Assembly: GCA_017512705.1 (NCBI GenBank)
Contig: JAFWEX010000044.1
Coordinates: 1-64,000, forward strand
Origin: Paenibacillus sp.
GTDB taxonomy: Bacteria > Bacillota > Bacilli > Paenibacillales > Paenibacillaceae
Direction of reading: 5' to 3'
DNA length: 64,000 nucleotides
Part shown: positions 9,560-17,284 of the stretch, piece by piece
Layout: each line of letters begins with the position of its first letter
Numbering within the stretch: the first letter of the stretch is position 1
Notes under the pieces: generated by a model
What the model was told of the DNA's origin: nothing
What the model saw: the letters and a program-made list of their open reading frames with translations, nothing else
The model's database searches: none
Made by a program: the position numbers and the translations under genes

Positions 9560-9570
9560 CAAAATAAACA
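9560..9570. promoter_or_regulatory. Shared box CAAAATAAACA upstream of the xylanase
   Basis: This is an exact copy of the 11-base box at 3767-3777 and is 64 bases from the start codon. In both places a run of C bases follows to the right. It is a candidate binding site for the YesN-type regulators. Confidence 0.5.
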
Positions 9571-9629
9571 TGTTGCCCCCTGAAATTCTACCAATTTCAG
9601 CATGAAAAGATGAAATGTAGGAAAATACA

Positions 9630-9980
9630 TTATAACTTGTCTACCTGTAGCAAAGTAACTGGCTTCACAGTACATGCCAAGCTAACTTGTTCCTCCGAGA
9701 GAACATTAAGCTTGATCAGACTTTTCAATTTATGGCTGTCCACCTTGGACATTAATCTCCAGATCTCCGGGTCGGGTAGAGAAGCGTACAGCTTCTGATC
9801 GTCGTATTCTTTGCGGTGCTGGAGCACCGTTCTCACCTTAAATCCACCCACTTCTGCCTCATATACCCCTTGCGCTTCACAGTACGCCACAATCTCGTCC
9901 CTCAATACAGATAACCGTTGTTCAATCTCCTTCTGTCGCTGTTTCAGTTCAAAATAAGCCTGTACCTTCTGTTCCATCAT
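9630..9980 (-). CDS. Small hypothetical protein with N-terminal coiled coil
   Basis: This 116-residue protein has GAGGAG eight bases before its ATG, supporting it as a real gene. Residues 1-40 are rich in Lys, Glu, Gln and Arg with heptad-like hydrophobic spacing (ELKQRQKEIEQRLSVLRDEI), suggesting a coiled coil. The middle (VGGFKVRTVLQHRKEYDDQKLY) and the end (HKLKSLIKLNVLSEEQV) resemble small phage-associated or nucleic-acid-related proteins, but no family can be named. It has no signal peptide or membrane helix. It stands alone between the xylanase gene and a small membrane protein gene. Function unknown. Confidence 0.7.
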   Translation of the reverse strand: MMEQKVQAYFELKQRQKEIEQRLSVLRDEIVAYCEAQGVYEAEVGGFKVRTVLQHRKEYDDQKLYASLPDPEIWRLMSKVDSHKLKSLIKLNVLSEEQVSLACTVKPVTLLQVDKL

Positions 9981-10202
9981 TCATCACGCTCCTCTACTAC
10001 CATAGGTATGCGTAAAATAGGAATTTAGGACATGCTTTTAGACACGATGACATGGATGGCGTTTATCAAGCATTATGAGAATTCAGGAAAATCCACGATG
10101 AAGAAGATGTTCCATTTACATCAACTTGGTGTGCAAGCGCAGGCTACAAGTTAGCATGTTCGTCATACGCCGCATGACTTCCGCATTTTTTGGAATATCC
10201 CC

Positions 10203-10484
10203 TTAGCGCCCAAGCAGTCTCTTCTTGATATAAACGATCACATGGATTCCTGCGTAAATAAACAAAATATTAATGAACAATATCAGCAAATTGATATGCA
10301 TATTGGAAATAAACCAGTTTGATCCCTCTGGATTTGTTATATGGTAATCCGTTAGAAAACGAAGCGGAAATCCATACTCTGTTCGTAGTGTTTTCTCATC
10401 GGTATACAAGGTCCCTGGAATAAAAAAGATAGCCAATACAGCGAGCCAAGCGGATAGGTTCAGGATTCTTGTATGTATCGTCAT
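10203..10484 (-). CDS. Small membrane protein of unknown function
   Basis: This 93-residue protein starts at the ATG at 10484, which has GGAGGGG upstream; the longer frame begins 36 codons earlier without a good ribosome-binding site. It has two membrane segments: one near residues 8-24 (NLSAWLAVLAIFFIPG) and one near 64-84 (INLLILFINILFIYAGIHVIV), with a basic C-terminus (KKRLLGR). The roughly 40-residue loop between them probably faces outward. It is transcribed away from the RpiR-type regulator gene to its right. No family was recognised. Confidence 0.6.
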   Translation of the reverse strand: MTIHTRILNLSAWLAVLAIFFIPGTLYTDEKTLRTEYGFPLRFLTDYHITNPEGSNWFISNMHINLLILFINILFIYAGIHVIVYIKKRLLGR

Positions 10485-10681
10485 TACGTCCCCTCCAGTT
10501 ATTAATTGAAACGATGCTCTCTTTACACTCTCATAATCATTAACCAATGAAAGCATCCTTTGGTTACGTTTTATTTTGTATTCGTCGCCCACATTTTAAC
10601 AGTTTGATGATTTGACTTTTAAGAAGTAGACTAAAGATAGATTATAAAATTGTTAACATGTTCAGGGAGAGGGGTTTCATA

Positions 10682-11485
10682 ATGTCATCCAGTGTTATTG
10701 ACATGCTGCAACTTGAATACCAGCGTTTTTCAGCAAAAGAAAAGGAAATAGCTGATTACGTGATGCGTAATAAATCGTCCATAAATAACATGAATATTAG
10801 GGATTTGGCTGCATACACTACTGCTTCCATGTCAACCATTACTCGATTTTGTAAAAAAGTAGGTTGTTCCACTTTTGTCGATTTTAAAATTCGACTTAGT
10901 CGTGAAGTTCATCAACCCCGTAATGAAACGGATTTTTTTATAAAAACACAACAGATCCACAATGATATTATAAATGCGACCGCGGAAATGCTGGATACCG
11001 ACAAAATCAAACAGGTCGTCCAGTACATAAAGGACGCCCGCAGAATTTATGTCTATGGTTTGGGGAGTTCAGGTCTATCTGCACTGGAGTTCAAATACAG
11101 GCTCATGCGGATGGATATTGTTATTGATGCGGTGACCGATTCACACATGATGCTCATGAGTGCTTCCCTGCTTGGAAAAGACGATCTGGTTATTGGTTTA
11201 TCCAATTCTGGACGAACGTTAGAGGTCAGCGATGCATTAAAGGTAGCAAAAAAAACAGGAAGCACCGTTGTTGGAATTACTAATTTTGATCATACACCCC
11301 TGTCAGAAATCTCAGACTTATGCATTTTCACACCTGATATCGGACGATCTGGGGATGTGAACTTCATCAATAGCCAGTTGGCCATTATTTACATCCTGGA
11401 TGTGATCTCTCTTCTATTACTTGATGACAAAAATTTGCTTAAGGCCCGGCAACAAACGTTACGCACCTTTTATTCTGGTGACTAA
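10682..11485 (+). CDS. RpiR/MurR-family transcriptional regulator with SIS domain
   Basis: This 267-residue regulator has an N-terminal HTH_6 domain (FSAKEKEIADYVMRNKSSI, then NIRDLAAYTTASMSTITRFCKKVGC) and a C-terminal sugar-isomerase (SIS) domain that binds phosphosugars (YVYGLGSSGLSALEFKYRLMR; VIGLSNSGRTLEV). An AGAGGGG motif supports the ATG at 10682. It converges on the nanE-PTS operon; regulators of this family (MurR, NanR-like) commonly sense N-acetylmannosamine- or N-acetylmuramic-acid-6-phosphate. It is therefore the probable regulator of that operon, whose promoter holds two related candidate operators. The ligand and the sign of regulation are inferred. Confidence 0.93.
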   Translation: MSSSVIDMLQLEYQRFSAKEKEIADYVMRNKSSINNMNIRDLAAYTTASMSTITRFCKKVGCSTFVDFKIRLSREVHQPRNETDFFIKTQQIHNDIINATAEMLDTDKIKQVVQYIKDARRIYVYGLGSSGLSALEFKYRLMRMDIVIDAVTDSHMMLMSASLLGKDDLVIGLSNSGRTLEVSDALKVAKKTGSTVVGITNFDHTPLSEISDLCIFTPDIGRSGDVNFINSQLAIIYILDVISLLLLDDKNLLKARQQTLRTFYSGD

Positions 11486-11631
11486 AAAAAGCCAATTGGG
11501 TTTGAGAATAATCGCAAAATACAAACGGATTAGAAAAAGGTCTGTCCTTAAAGGAAACTTGAAGAGGCAGTACCTTTTTTTCGTATAACTATGTTATGCA
11601 ATGACACGTAGACACGGGTATGATGTCGCCC

Positions 11632-11686
11632 ACAAAAAAAAGAAGACATCCATCCCGAACATGGGATTTAGATGTCTTCTTTTTGT
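11632..11686. terminator. Bidirectional terminator between the RpiR gene and nanE
   Basis: A ten-base-pair stem (AGAAGACATC/GATGTCTTCT) with an inner ATCCC/GGGAT hairpin is flanked by an A run on the left and a T run on the right. It can end both converging transcripts. Confidence 0.85.
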
Positions 11687-11762
11687 AAGGATAGCCTACA
11701 AGGAAAAACGTGCATTTTTCAGTGGCTCCTTGATTAGTTAGCTATCTTCTTATTCTGTCCTC

Positions 11763-12479
11763 TTATTTCACATGAGGAGAAGAGGCTCTCAACTTTGCAA
11801 TCTCAGAGACAAAACGTTCCGTGATTTGTTGCGGACGAGTAATGGCTCCACCGACAACCACACAGTAGACTCCCATTTCCAGACAAGTTGCTGCCATCTC
11901 CGGAGTCATGATATTTCCTTCCGCAACGACAGGTGTCTGCACGCTGCTGATCATTTCTTTCAAGGCTTCGAATTGATTGTCGTACAGCTTGCGCCCTGCC
12001 GTCTCTTCTGTGTAACCGAACAATGTAGAGGAGATCAGATCAAAACCAAGTCGTTCTGCATTAATCGCTTCCTCTTTGGTTGAGATATCCCCCATTAATA
12101 AGAGTTCAGGATATTTTGCACGAATTTCTTGCACGAATTCATCCAGCGTTTTACCGTCCGGGCGAGCACGCAAAGTGGCGTCCACCGCAACAATCTCTGC
12201 ATGGACCTCGGCAAGTTCATCCACTTCCTGAATCGTCGGTGTAATGAATACGGGATTGGTTCCGTAGTTTCTCTTCACAATACCAATGACAGGAAGATCG
12301 ACCTGTTGCTTGATCTCTTTCACATCAGCAGCAGTATTCGCACGAATGCCTATGGCTCCACCTTCTTTTGCTGCGATTGCCATGCGTGCCATGATCAGGG
12401 AACTATGGAGCGGCTCATGCTCCAAAGCCTGACATGATACGACAAGACCACCCTTTAAACCTAGTTCATCTAAATTCAT
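11763..12479 (-). CDS. nanE: N-acetylmannosamine-6-phosphate 2-epimerase
   Basis: This 238-residue TIM-barrel enzyme interconverts N-acetylmannosamine-6-phosphate and N-acetylglucosamine-6-phosphate in sialic acid/amino sugar catabolism. The family features are clear: GGLVVSCQALEHEPLH near the N-terminus, GAIGIRAN, the catalytic Lys in GIVKRNYG, VDATLRARPDG and the phosphate-binding VVGGAITRPQQIT near the end. It follows the PTS gene by six bases, so the PTS probably imports and phosphorylates ManNAc or a related amino sugar which NanE then epimerises. No neuraminate lyase, kinase or nagA/nagB gene is in the window. Confidence 0.96.
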   Translation of the reverse strand: MNLDELGLKGGLVVSCQALEHEPLHSSLIMARMAIAAKEGGAIGIRANTAADVKEIKQQVDLPVIGIVKRNYGTNPVFITPTIQEVDELAEVHAEIVAVDATLRARPDGKTLDEFVQEIRAKYPELLLMGDISTKEEAINAERLGFDLISSTLFGYTEETAGRKLYDNQFEALKEMISSVQTPVVAEGNIMTPEMAATCLEMGVYCVVVGGAITRPQQITERFVSEIAKLRASSPHVK

Positions 12480-12485
12480 TTACAA

Positions 12486-14060
12486 TTACTCCGTTTCCAT
12501 AAGTTCTTCAATTTCATTTTTGATTACGGTTACCTGAGGGCCATAAATAACCTGTACTCCGTTACCCACGAGAACTACCCCTTTGGCTCCAGTAGCTGTA
12601 AGAGCATCCTTTTGAACCTTATCTACATCCTTAACAGATACACGAAGACGCGTTGCACAGCAATCCAATTCAACAACATTGTCTGATCCGCCAAGTCCAT
12701 TCAATATGGCTACTGAACGTTCTTCACCTTTAGTCGATGCTGATGCAGAAGTCTGCTGACTTTGCGTTTGAGCGTCTCCCTCCGAAATGACCTCTTCCTC
12801 ACGGCCCGAAGTTTTCAAATTGAGCTTAACGATCAAGATGCGGAAGGTGAAGTAATACAGGAAGAACCAGATCACACCGATGATGGGAACGATAACCCAG
12901 TTCGTTTTGGCATTACCCTGGAGTACACCGAACAAGATAAAGTCGATTAACCCACCGGAGAATGTTTGACCGATTGTAATCTGAAAAATGTGCGACAGCA
13001 TAAATGCTAATCCATCAAATGCAGCATGAATGACATACAGTATTGGAGCAACAAACAGGAACGAGAATTCAAGTGGCTCCGTGATCCCTGTCAGGAACGA
13101 CGTGAGCGCGGCAGACAACATCAGTCCGCCAACGACTTTTTTACGTTCAGGCTTGGCCGTATGATAGATTGCAAGGGCTGCACCGAGCAAACCAAACATC
13201 ATGGTGATAAAACGTCCGGACATAAATCGGGATGTGCCAGAGAAAAACTTCTGGGTTGCTGGGTCTCCCAATTGCGCAAAGAAAATATTTTGTGTTCCTT
13301 CGTATACCTTACCTGCAACCTCTGCTGTTCCTCCAAGGCCTGTCTGCCAGAAAGGCAGATAAAAGATGTGATGCAAACCAAGTGGACCAAGCATCCGTAG
13401 AATAAATCCGTAAAACAGTGTTCCTATATATCCTGTTCTATCGACCAAACTGCCTAGCTGTGCTATACCGAGTTGGATCGTTGGCCAGATCAAGAACAGA
13501 GCGATCTCAACAAAGATAGCTGCAAAAGATGAAACGATCGGAATGAAACGTGAGCCTCCAAAGAAACCAAGGAATTGAGGAAGCTCTATTTTATTATACC
13601 TATTATGCAGCCATGCGGTCACCAGTCCGACAACGATCCCTCCGAGTACACCGGTTTGGAGTGTCTGGATGCCCAGTACCATGGCTTGGCCGGCGTTAGC
13701 CAAATCGTCTACGGCAAGAGTACCCGAATTGACCAACATCGCCTTAATGGATGCATTCATAACCAGATAAGCAAGACCTGCAGCCAAACCTGCTGTACCT
13801 TTGTCCGCTCTGGCGAGGCCGACTGCCACACCAATGGCAAAGATCAATGCCAGATTATCAAATACGATACTCCCTGCGCTGCTCATAACCGTAAACACTT
13901 GCTGCAACCAAGTGATCTGCAAAAATGGATAGGTGTTGATCGTATTGGCGTTGGACAGGGCGCCCCCTATCCCCAGTAATAAACCCGCCGCCGGTAAAAC
14001 GGCAATGGGGAGCATAAATGATTTTCCAAACTTTTGAGCCTTCTCAAAATATTGCTTCAC
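12486..14060 (-). CDS. PTS transporter, glucose-family IIC and IIB domains
   Basis: This 524-residue membrane protein imports and phosphorylates a sugar. The GTG at 14060 is chosen over one four codons earlier because GAGAGGTGG lies eight bases ahead. The IIC domain (about residues 1-415) has roughly ten membrane segments and the GITEPLEFSFLFVAP motif containing the catalytic Glu of the glucose superfamily. After a Gln/Ser/Thr-rich linker comes IIB (from about 450), with the phosphorylated Cys in ELDCCATRLRV. There is no IIA domain, so a separate IIA is needed. Coupling to nanE and facing an RpiR-type regulator suggest an amino sugar such as ManNAc or GlcNAc as substrate; a glucoside substrate is the alternative. 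Confidence 0.92.
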   Translation of the reverse strand: MKQYFEKAQKFGKSFMLPIAVLPAAGLLLGIGGALSNANTINTYPFLQITWLQQVFTVMSSAGSIVFDNLALIFAIGVAVGLARADKGTAGLAAGLAYLVMNASIKAMLVNSGTLAVDDLANAGQAMVLGIQTLQTGVLGGIVVGLVTAWLHNRYNKIELPQFLGFFGGSRFIPIVSSFAAIFVEIALFLIWPTIQLGIAQLGSLVDRTGYIGTLFYGFILRMLGPLGLHHIFYLPFWQTGLGGTAEVAGKVYEGTQNIFFAQLGDPATQKFFSGTSRFMSGRFITMMFGLLGAALAIYHTAKPERKKVVGGLMLSAALTSFLTGITEPLEFSFLFVAPILYVIHAAFDGLAFMLSHIFQITIGQTFSGGLIDFILFGVLQGNAKTNWVIVPIIGVIWFFLYYFTFRILIVKLNLKTSGREEEVISEGDAQTQSQQTSASASTKGEERSVAILNGLGGSDNVVELDCCATRLRVSVKDVDKVQKDALTATGAKGVVLVGNGVQVIYGPQVTVIKNEIEELMETE

Positions 14061-14076
14061 TATGTTATCCACCTCT

Positions 14077-14124
14077 CAAAACTATTTTCGTTTATATATT
14101 AATTATGAAAATGATTTTCGTCAA
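14077..14124 (-). promoter_or_regulatory. Promoter and candidate operators of the PTS-nanE operon
   Basis: On the minus strand TTGACG (14119-14124) and TAATAT (14096-14101) are 17 bases apart, a near-consensus sigma-A promoter. A perfect palindrome, GAAAATCATTTTC, fills the start of the spacer (14107-14119). A related sequence (14078-14092 on the plus strand, AAAACTATTTTCGTT) lies at the expected transcription start, 30 bases from the matching part of the first; the two match at 12 of 15 positions. This layout suits a repressor such as the RpiR-family protein encoded to the left. Confidence 0.6.
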
Positions 14125-14218
14125 CACAAATTAAAAACACTTTCATTGCTTGTGTTGTGACAAATAAACAACTTTCAATATAGTGATGTCCAAATTTGTA
14201 ATTCTAAGTCTTTTTTCA

Positions 14219-14249
14219 GCAAAAAAAGGCCGCCAATGGTTCGGCGGCG
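14219..14249 (-). terminator. Rho-independent terminator
   Basis: A GCCGCC/GGCGGC stem is followed on the minus strand by seven T bases. It would end the transcript of the amidohydrolase gene to the right. Confidence 0.75.
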
Positions 14250-14295
14250 TTCCAAAAAAAACAAAACTTACCAGCACAAAACCCAAATCGATCTC

Positions 14296-14342
14296 AGAAA
14301 AAATAAACGACCGTCCCCCATAGAATATATGGGAGACGGTCG
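14296..14342 (-). terminator. Hairpin terminator after the amidohydrolase gene
   Basis: Arms GACCGTC...CCCAT and ATGGG...GACGGTC form a long stem. On the minus strand it is followed by GTTTATTTTTTCTG. It makes a tandem terminator with the hairpin at 14219. Confidence 0.75.
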
Positions 14343-14460
14343 CCGCTTAATTTTGTCTTTTTTTCGACCCTCTATAGTTGACAGGCTATGAACAAATCCT
14401 TCACTAGCTCTCGATATTTCTGCTTGAATCACTAGCTTGAATCACTATCAAGCAGTGGCA

Positions 14461-15696
14461 TTAAGATAGCGATCCACTTACCCTCTGCCCTTGATACCAC
14501 ACAGCCTTCCTTTCAGACCGTCGGGCTACCGCTTCCGCCGCACAACTTGCTTGCACCAGTACAAAGCTTGCTGTATCTCCTGCCTTCGGCCATACGTTCT
14601 CTCCTGCTGCATTCAGTGGTGTGATTCCACCCGTAATCGCAGCCAGCGACTGGGACAAGGATAATTCGTCGCTATATCCATATAGCTCGGCGAAGCGACC
14701 TGCTTTTTCCAGCATATCCCCGTTACCAAAAGGAGACCAGTGATCCGTCAGACTATCGGTCGCCAGCTTCACATTCACACCCGCTCGTTGCAGCATGGGA
14801 AGTGGCATCATCGTTTCACCGATGGGCACCGTGGACGCTACGCTCATTCCCAGCGATGCCATCCGGTTCGCAACTTCTTCAGCCTCCAGCTTCTCTGCTC
14901 CTGCAAACCAGAACGCATGGCTGACCGTCACCTGACCCTGAAGCCCTGCTTCTTCGGTCAGCCTGATAAGTTCCAGCAGCGTTTGCTTGCCAGCTTCACC
15001 GCCATCATGCAGATGCATATCGATCCCTGCCTGATGTTTTACCGCCAGTTCGATCATCGTATGTAGTGACTTCTCGATGTTCTCGTCTACAGTGTATGGA
15101 TCAAGTCCACCTACATGCGTGGCTCCCTCCGTCATGGCTTGCGCCATAAGTTCAACCGAGTTCGAGCGTAACAATCCATGCTGCGGGAATGCAACAATCT
15201 CTGAAGATAGTTTACCTGCATAACTATCCAGTGCCTGCCTGGTTGCTTCCAAGCGTTTCAGCCCGCTGACCGGTTCAATGTTACAATGCGCGCGAACATG
15301 CGTGGAGCCATAGGTCTGAATTAATGCGAGAATGCTTTCCGCCTGGCGTTTTGCTTCAGGCAGTAACTTGGGCAACAGCACCTTTTCTTCTTCAATCCGA
15401 TCAAAAATGCTGGAGCTATGCCTAACCGCTCGCCACGGTCCATCATAATAGGTTTTATCCAGATGAATGTGCGCCTCTTCAAACGATGGTAATAAAAGCA
15501 GCCTTTTGCCATCCACCTGCGGCAGATCTTGTGCTAGTTCTTCATCACCGTCCACTATAGAGACAATGACTCCGTTCTCTATCCGCAGATGGGCCAGACT
15601 GGTTTGTGTTCCGGTTACCTCGTTTCCTTCACGAATGTACCCTCGTTCCAACATGACATTGGTCAGCCAATATGTCTGTTCCTGTTGCATTGTCAT
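14461..15696 (-). CDS. Cytosine-deaminase-like amidohydrolase
   Basis: This 411-residue metal-dependent hydrolase belongs to the amidohydrolase superfamily and most resembles cytosine/isoguanine deaminase-type enzymes. Visible metal-site motifs are HIHLDK (near residue 77), a His in RAHCNIEP, HLHDGG, the SHAF His and the late Asp in LATDSLTDHWSPFGNG. GAGGGA six bases before the ATG supports the start. It follows Ogt after about 94 bases on the same strand and is followed by two terminators. The exact substrate cannot be read from sequence: a nucleobase, a triazine or an N-acyl compound are possible. Its position after two alkylation-repair genes raises the idea of damaged-base salvage, which is inference. 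Confidence 0.85.
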   Translation of the reverse strand: MTMQQEQTYWLTNVMLERGYIREGNEVTGTQTSLAHLRIENGVIVSIVDGDEELAQDLPQVDGKRLLLLPSFEEAHIHLDKTYYDGPWRAVRHSSSIFDRIEEEKVLLPKLLPEAKRQAESILALIQTYGSTHVRAHCNIEPVSGLKRLEATRQALDSYAGKLSSEIVAFPQHGLLRSNSVELMAQAMTEGATHVGGLDPYTVDENIEKSLHTMIELAVKHQAGIDMHLHDGGEAGKQTLLELIRLTEEAGLQGQVTVSHAFWFAGAEKLEAEEVANRMASLGMSVASTVPIGETMMPLPMLQRAGVNVKLATDSLTDHWSPFGNGDMLEKAGRFAELYGYSDELSLSQSLAAITGGITPLNAAGENVWPKAGDTASFVLVQASCAAEAVARRSERKAVWYQGQRVSGSLS

Positions 15697-15790
15697 CGTC
15701 GATCCCTCATTTCTCTTAAAACTGTCTTGATTATATAAAAATGAATGTTATTTTAAAAACGAGATCTTCTATTTGAAATTAAACCGAATA

Positions 15791-16345
15791 TTAAAACTCA
15801 AACCGCGCATGCCCTCCATCTGCCACACCTTCAATCCGTTCTATATCTAATAGTCTGCGCTTCATCTCCAATCCACCGCGAAACCCCGTCAGCTTGCGAT
15901 TGGCTCCAATAATTCGATGGCACGGCAGCAGCACTGGAATGGGATTCGCCCCGTTCGCGGCACCTACAGCTCGTACAGCCGAAGGCCTGCCGATGGCAGC
16001 GGCAATGTCTCCATATGTGCGAATCTCACCATACGGTACTTGTCCAAGCGCCTTCCATACCTCCTGCTGAAACGACGTGCCCATCAGATCAAGCGGAATT
16101 TCATCGGTAAAGGCTATTTTTTCTCCTGCAAAATAACACATCAGCCAGTCCATCATGCCCGTCTGTCTTAATGCCTGCTCATTCTCTTCCAGTTCAGCAC
16201 CGGGTGCAACTTTGCCGATCCAGCCGCTCCAATCATCCAGCGTTTCGTTCGGCATTACCACCCGGCATAATCCCTTTTCGGTAGCAAGCAGACTCCACAG
16301 ACGACCATCGAGCTGCATGGTGGTGTACATCATTTTTTGTCTCAT
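15791..16345 (-). CDS. ogt: Methylated-DNA-[protein]-cysteine S-methyltransferase
   Basis: This 184-residue suicide enzyme transfers alkyl groups from O6-alkylguanine (and O4-alkylthymine) in DNA to its own Cys near residue 142, in the diagnostic PCHRII motif. The DNA-binding domain is intact (TSFQQEVWKALGQVPYGEIRTYGDIAAAIGRPSAVRAVG, split here by helix boundaries). The ATG at 16345, with AAAGGTGA upstream, is preferred over a TTG nine codons earlier that has no ribosome-binding site. It lies about 35 bases after an AlkD-like gene, forming an alkylation-repair pair. No Ada-type regulatory domain is fused. Confidence 0.95.
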   Translation of the reverse strand: MRQKMMYTTMQLDGRLWSLLATEKGLCRVVMPNETLDDWSGWIGKVAPGAELEENEQALRQTGMMDWLMCYFAGEKIAFTDEIPLDLMGTSFQQEVWKALGQVPYGEIRTYGDIAAAIGRPSAVRAVGAANGANPIPVLLPCHRIIGANRKLTGFRGGLEMKRRLLDIERIEGVADGGHARFEF

Positions 16346-16380
16346 CACGTATTTCACCTTTTCTTCTCCCAACGAATAGG

Positions 16381-17097
16381 TCAGGAGGTTGTCTTTGTCT
16401 GTTTGCTCACCTTACGTTTCATGCTTCGCATCAATTGCTTGTCCTCCGGTGTAACCCGATAGGATTCGGTAATCTTCTGGAGCGCCTTGTTGTACGTAAA
16501 ATCATCAAGTGTATTGTGCCGCAAATAAGGCATTGTCACTTCAGGCTGTCTCACATAAGCCATCGAGATTGCCCAGGCTACGGCCATTTTCACATAATAG
16601 GCCTCATGCTTAATCTGATCGAGTAGGGGTAATACCTCGTAGATATAGGGTTCATCCAGATAGAAGTTCAGCAACATGACCACACCAAACCGGATTTCAT
16701 ATTCCTGATCAGACTTCAGATAAGGCTGTATGAAGTTCCACATCGCTTCGGGATGCAATTTCGTATATTTCAGTCCGGCACAGAAGCTGTCACACACAGA
16801 CCAGTTATCGATTTTGGGTACAAAAGTCGCAATTCGTGTCAGCAGTTCTTCCAGATCCGCCTGTACATGGCCAATGACCATCGCTTGCAGCATAACTTCT
16901 TCAAAATATTCACCTTCTGCCATATCCAGATATGTACGCCAGTCACCTGTAGCAATCTGCTTGGCTATTTTACGGATCGCAGGTAAACGTACACCAAGTA
17001 CATTGGTAATGTTCGGAATTAGAGAAGCCGCAAATTTCTGGTATTCAGGTTCAGCCAAGCTGAGTAACTGTGTTCGAATAGGGGTTTCCAAGGGCAC
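16381..17097 (-). CDS. AlkD-like DNA alkylation repair protein
   Basis: This 238-residue all-helical protein of the HEAT-like AlkD family excises positively charged alkylated bases such as 3-methyladenine and 7-methylguanine without base flipping (family knowledge). Recognisable parts are GVRLPAIRKIAKQI near the N-terminus, DNWSVCDSFC in the middle and AVAWAISMAYV with repeated helical pairs after it. The start is a GTG at 17097 or a TTG two codons later; GAGGAGG precedes both and the length suits the family, whereas the 262-residue frame does not. Ogt follows directly. A candidate promoter lies just upstream. Confidence 0.9.
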   Translation of the reverse strand: MPLETPIRTQLLSLAEPEYQKFAASLIPNITNVLGVRLPAIRKIAKQIATGDWRTYLDMAEGEYFEEVMLQAMVIGHVQADLEELLTRIATFVPKIDNWSVCDSFCAGLKYTKLHPEAMWNFIQPYLKSDQEYEIRFGVVMLLNFYLDEPYIYEVLPLLDQIKHEAYYVKMAVAWAISMAYVRQPEVTMPYLRHNTLDDFTYNKALQKITESYRVTPEDKQLMRSMKRKVSKQTKTTS

Positions 17098-17129
17098 ACA
17101 TCCTCCTCGTTTGTTCCTGTTGTAGAACA

Positions 17130-17158
17130 AGTATATCCTGAGTGTATCTGTTTGTAAG
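17130..17158 (-). promoter_or_regulatory. Candidate sigma-A promoter of the alkD-ogt-amidohydrolase operon
   Basis: The minus strand reads CTTACA (17153-17158), a 17-base spacer, then TATACT (17130-17135), about 33 bases before the start codon. The -10 is strong and the -35 moderate. Confidence 0.4.
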
Positions 17159-17284
17159 CCCCTCTCCAATGTTAGAGCAAGATTTCAATATACCTTCCCT
17201 CTCGTATGACGTGAACCATTGTTTAGGAACAGATCGTTTACGTTTAAAAGTATGAAGCTCATCATTCAGGAAAGGAGTGCCAGT

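Noticed and set aside
10021-10202. Possible remnant of a gene upstream of the small membrane protein
   Set aside because: A short frame on the plus strand looks protein-like for about 30 codons but has no start signal or recognisable family.
17098-17284. M-box magnesium riboswitch before mgtE
   Set aside because: The region is too short and lacks the conserved M-box elements.
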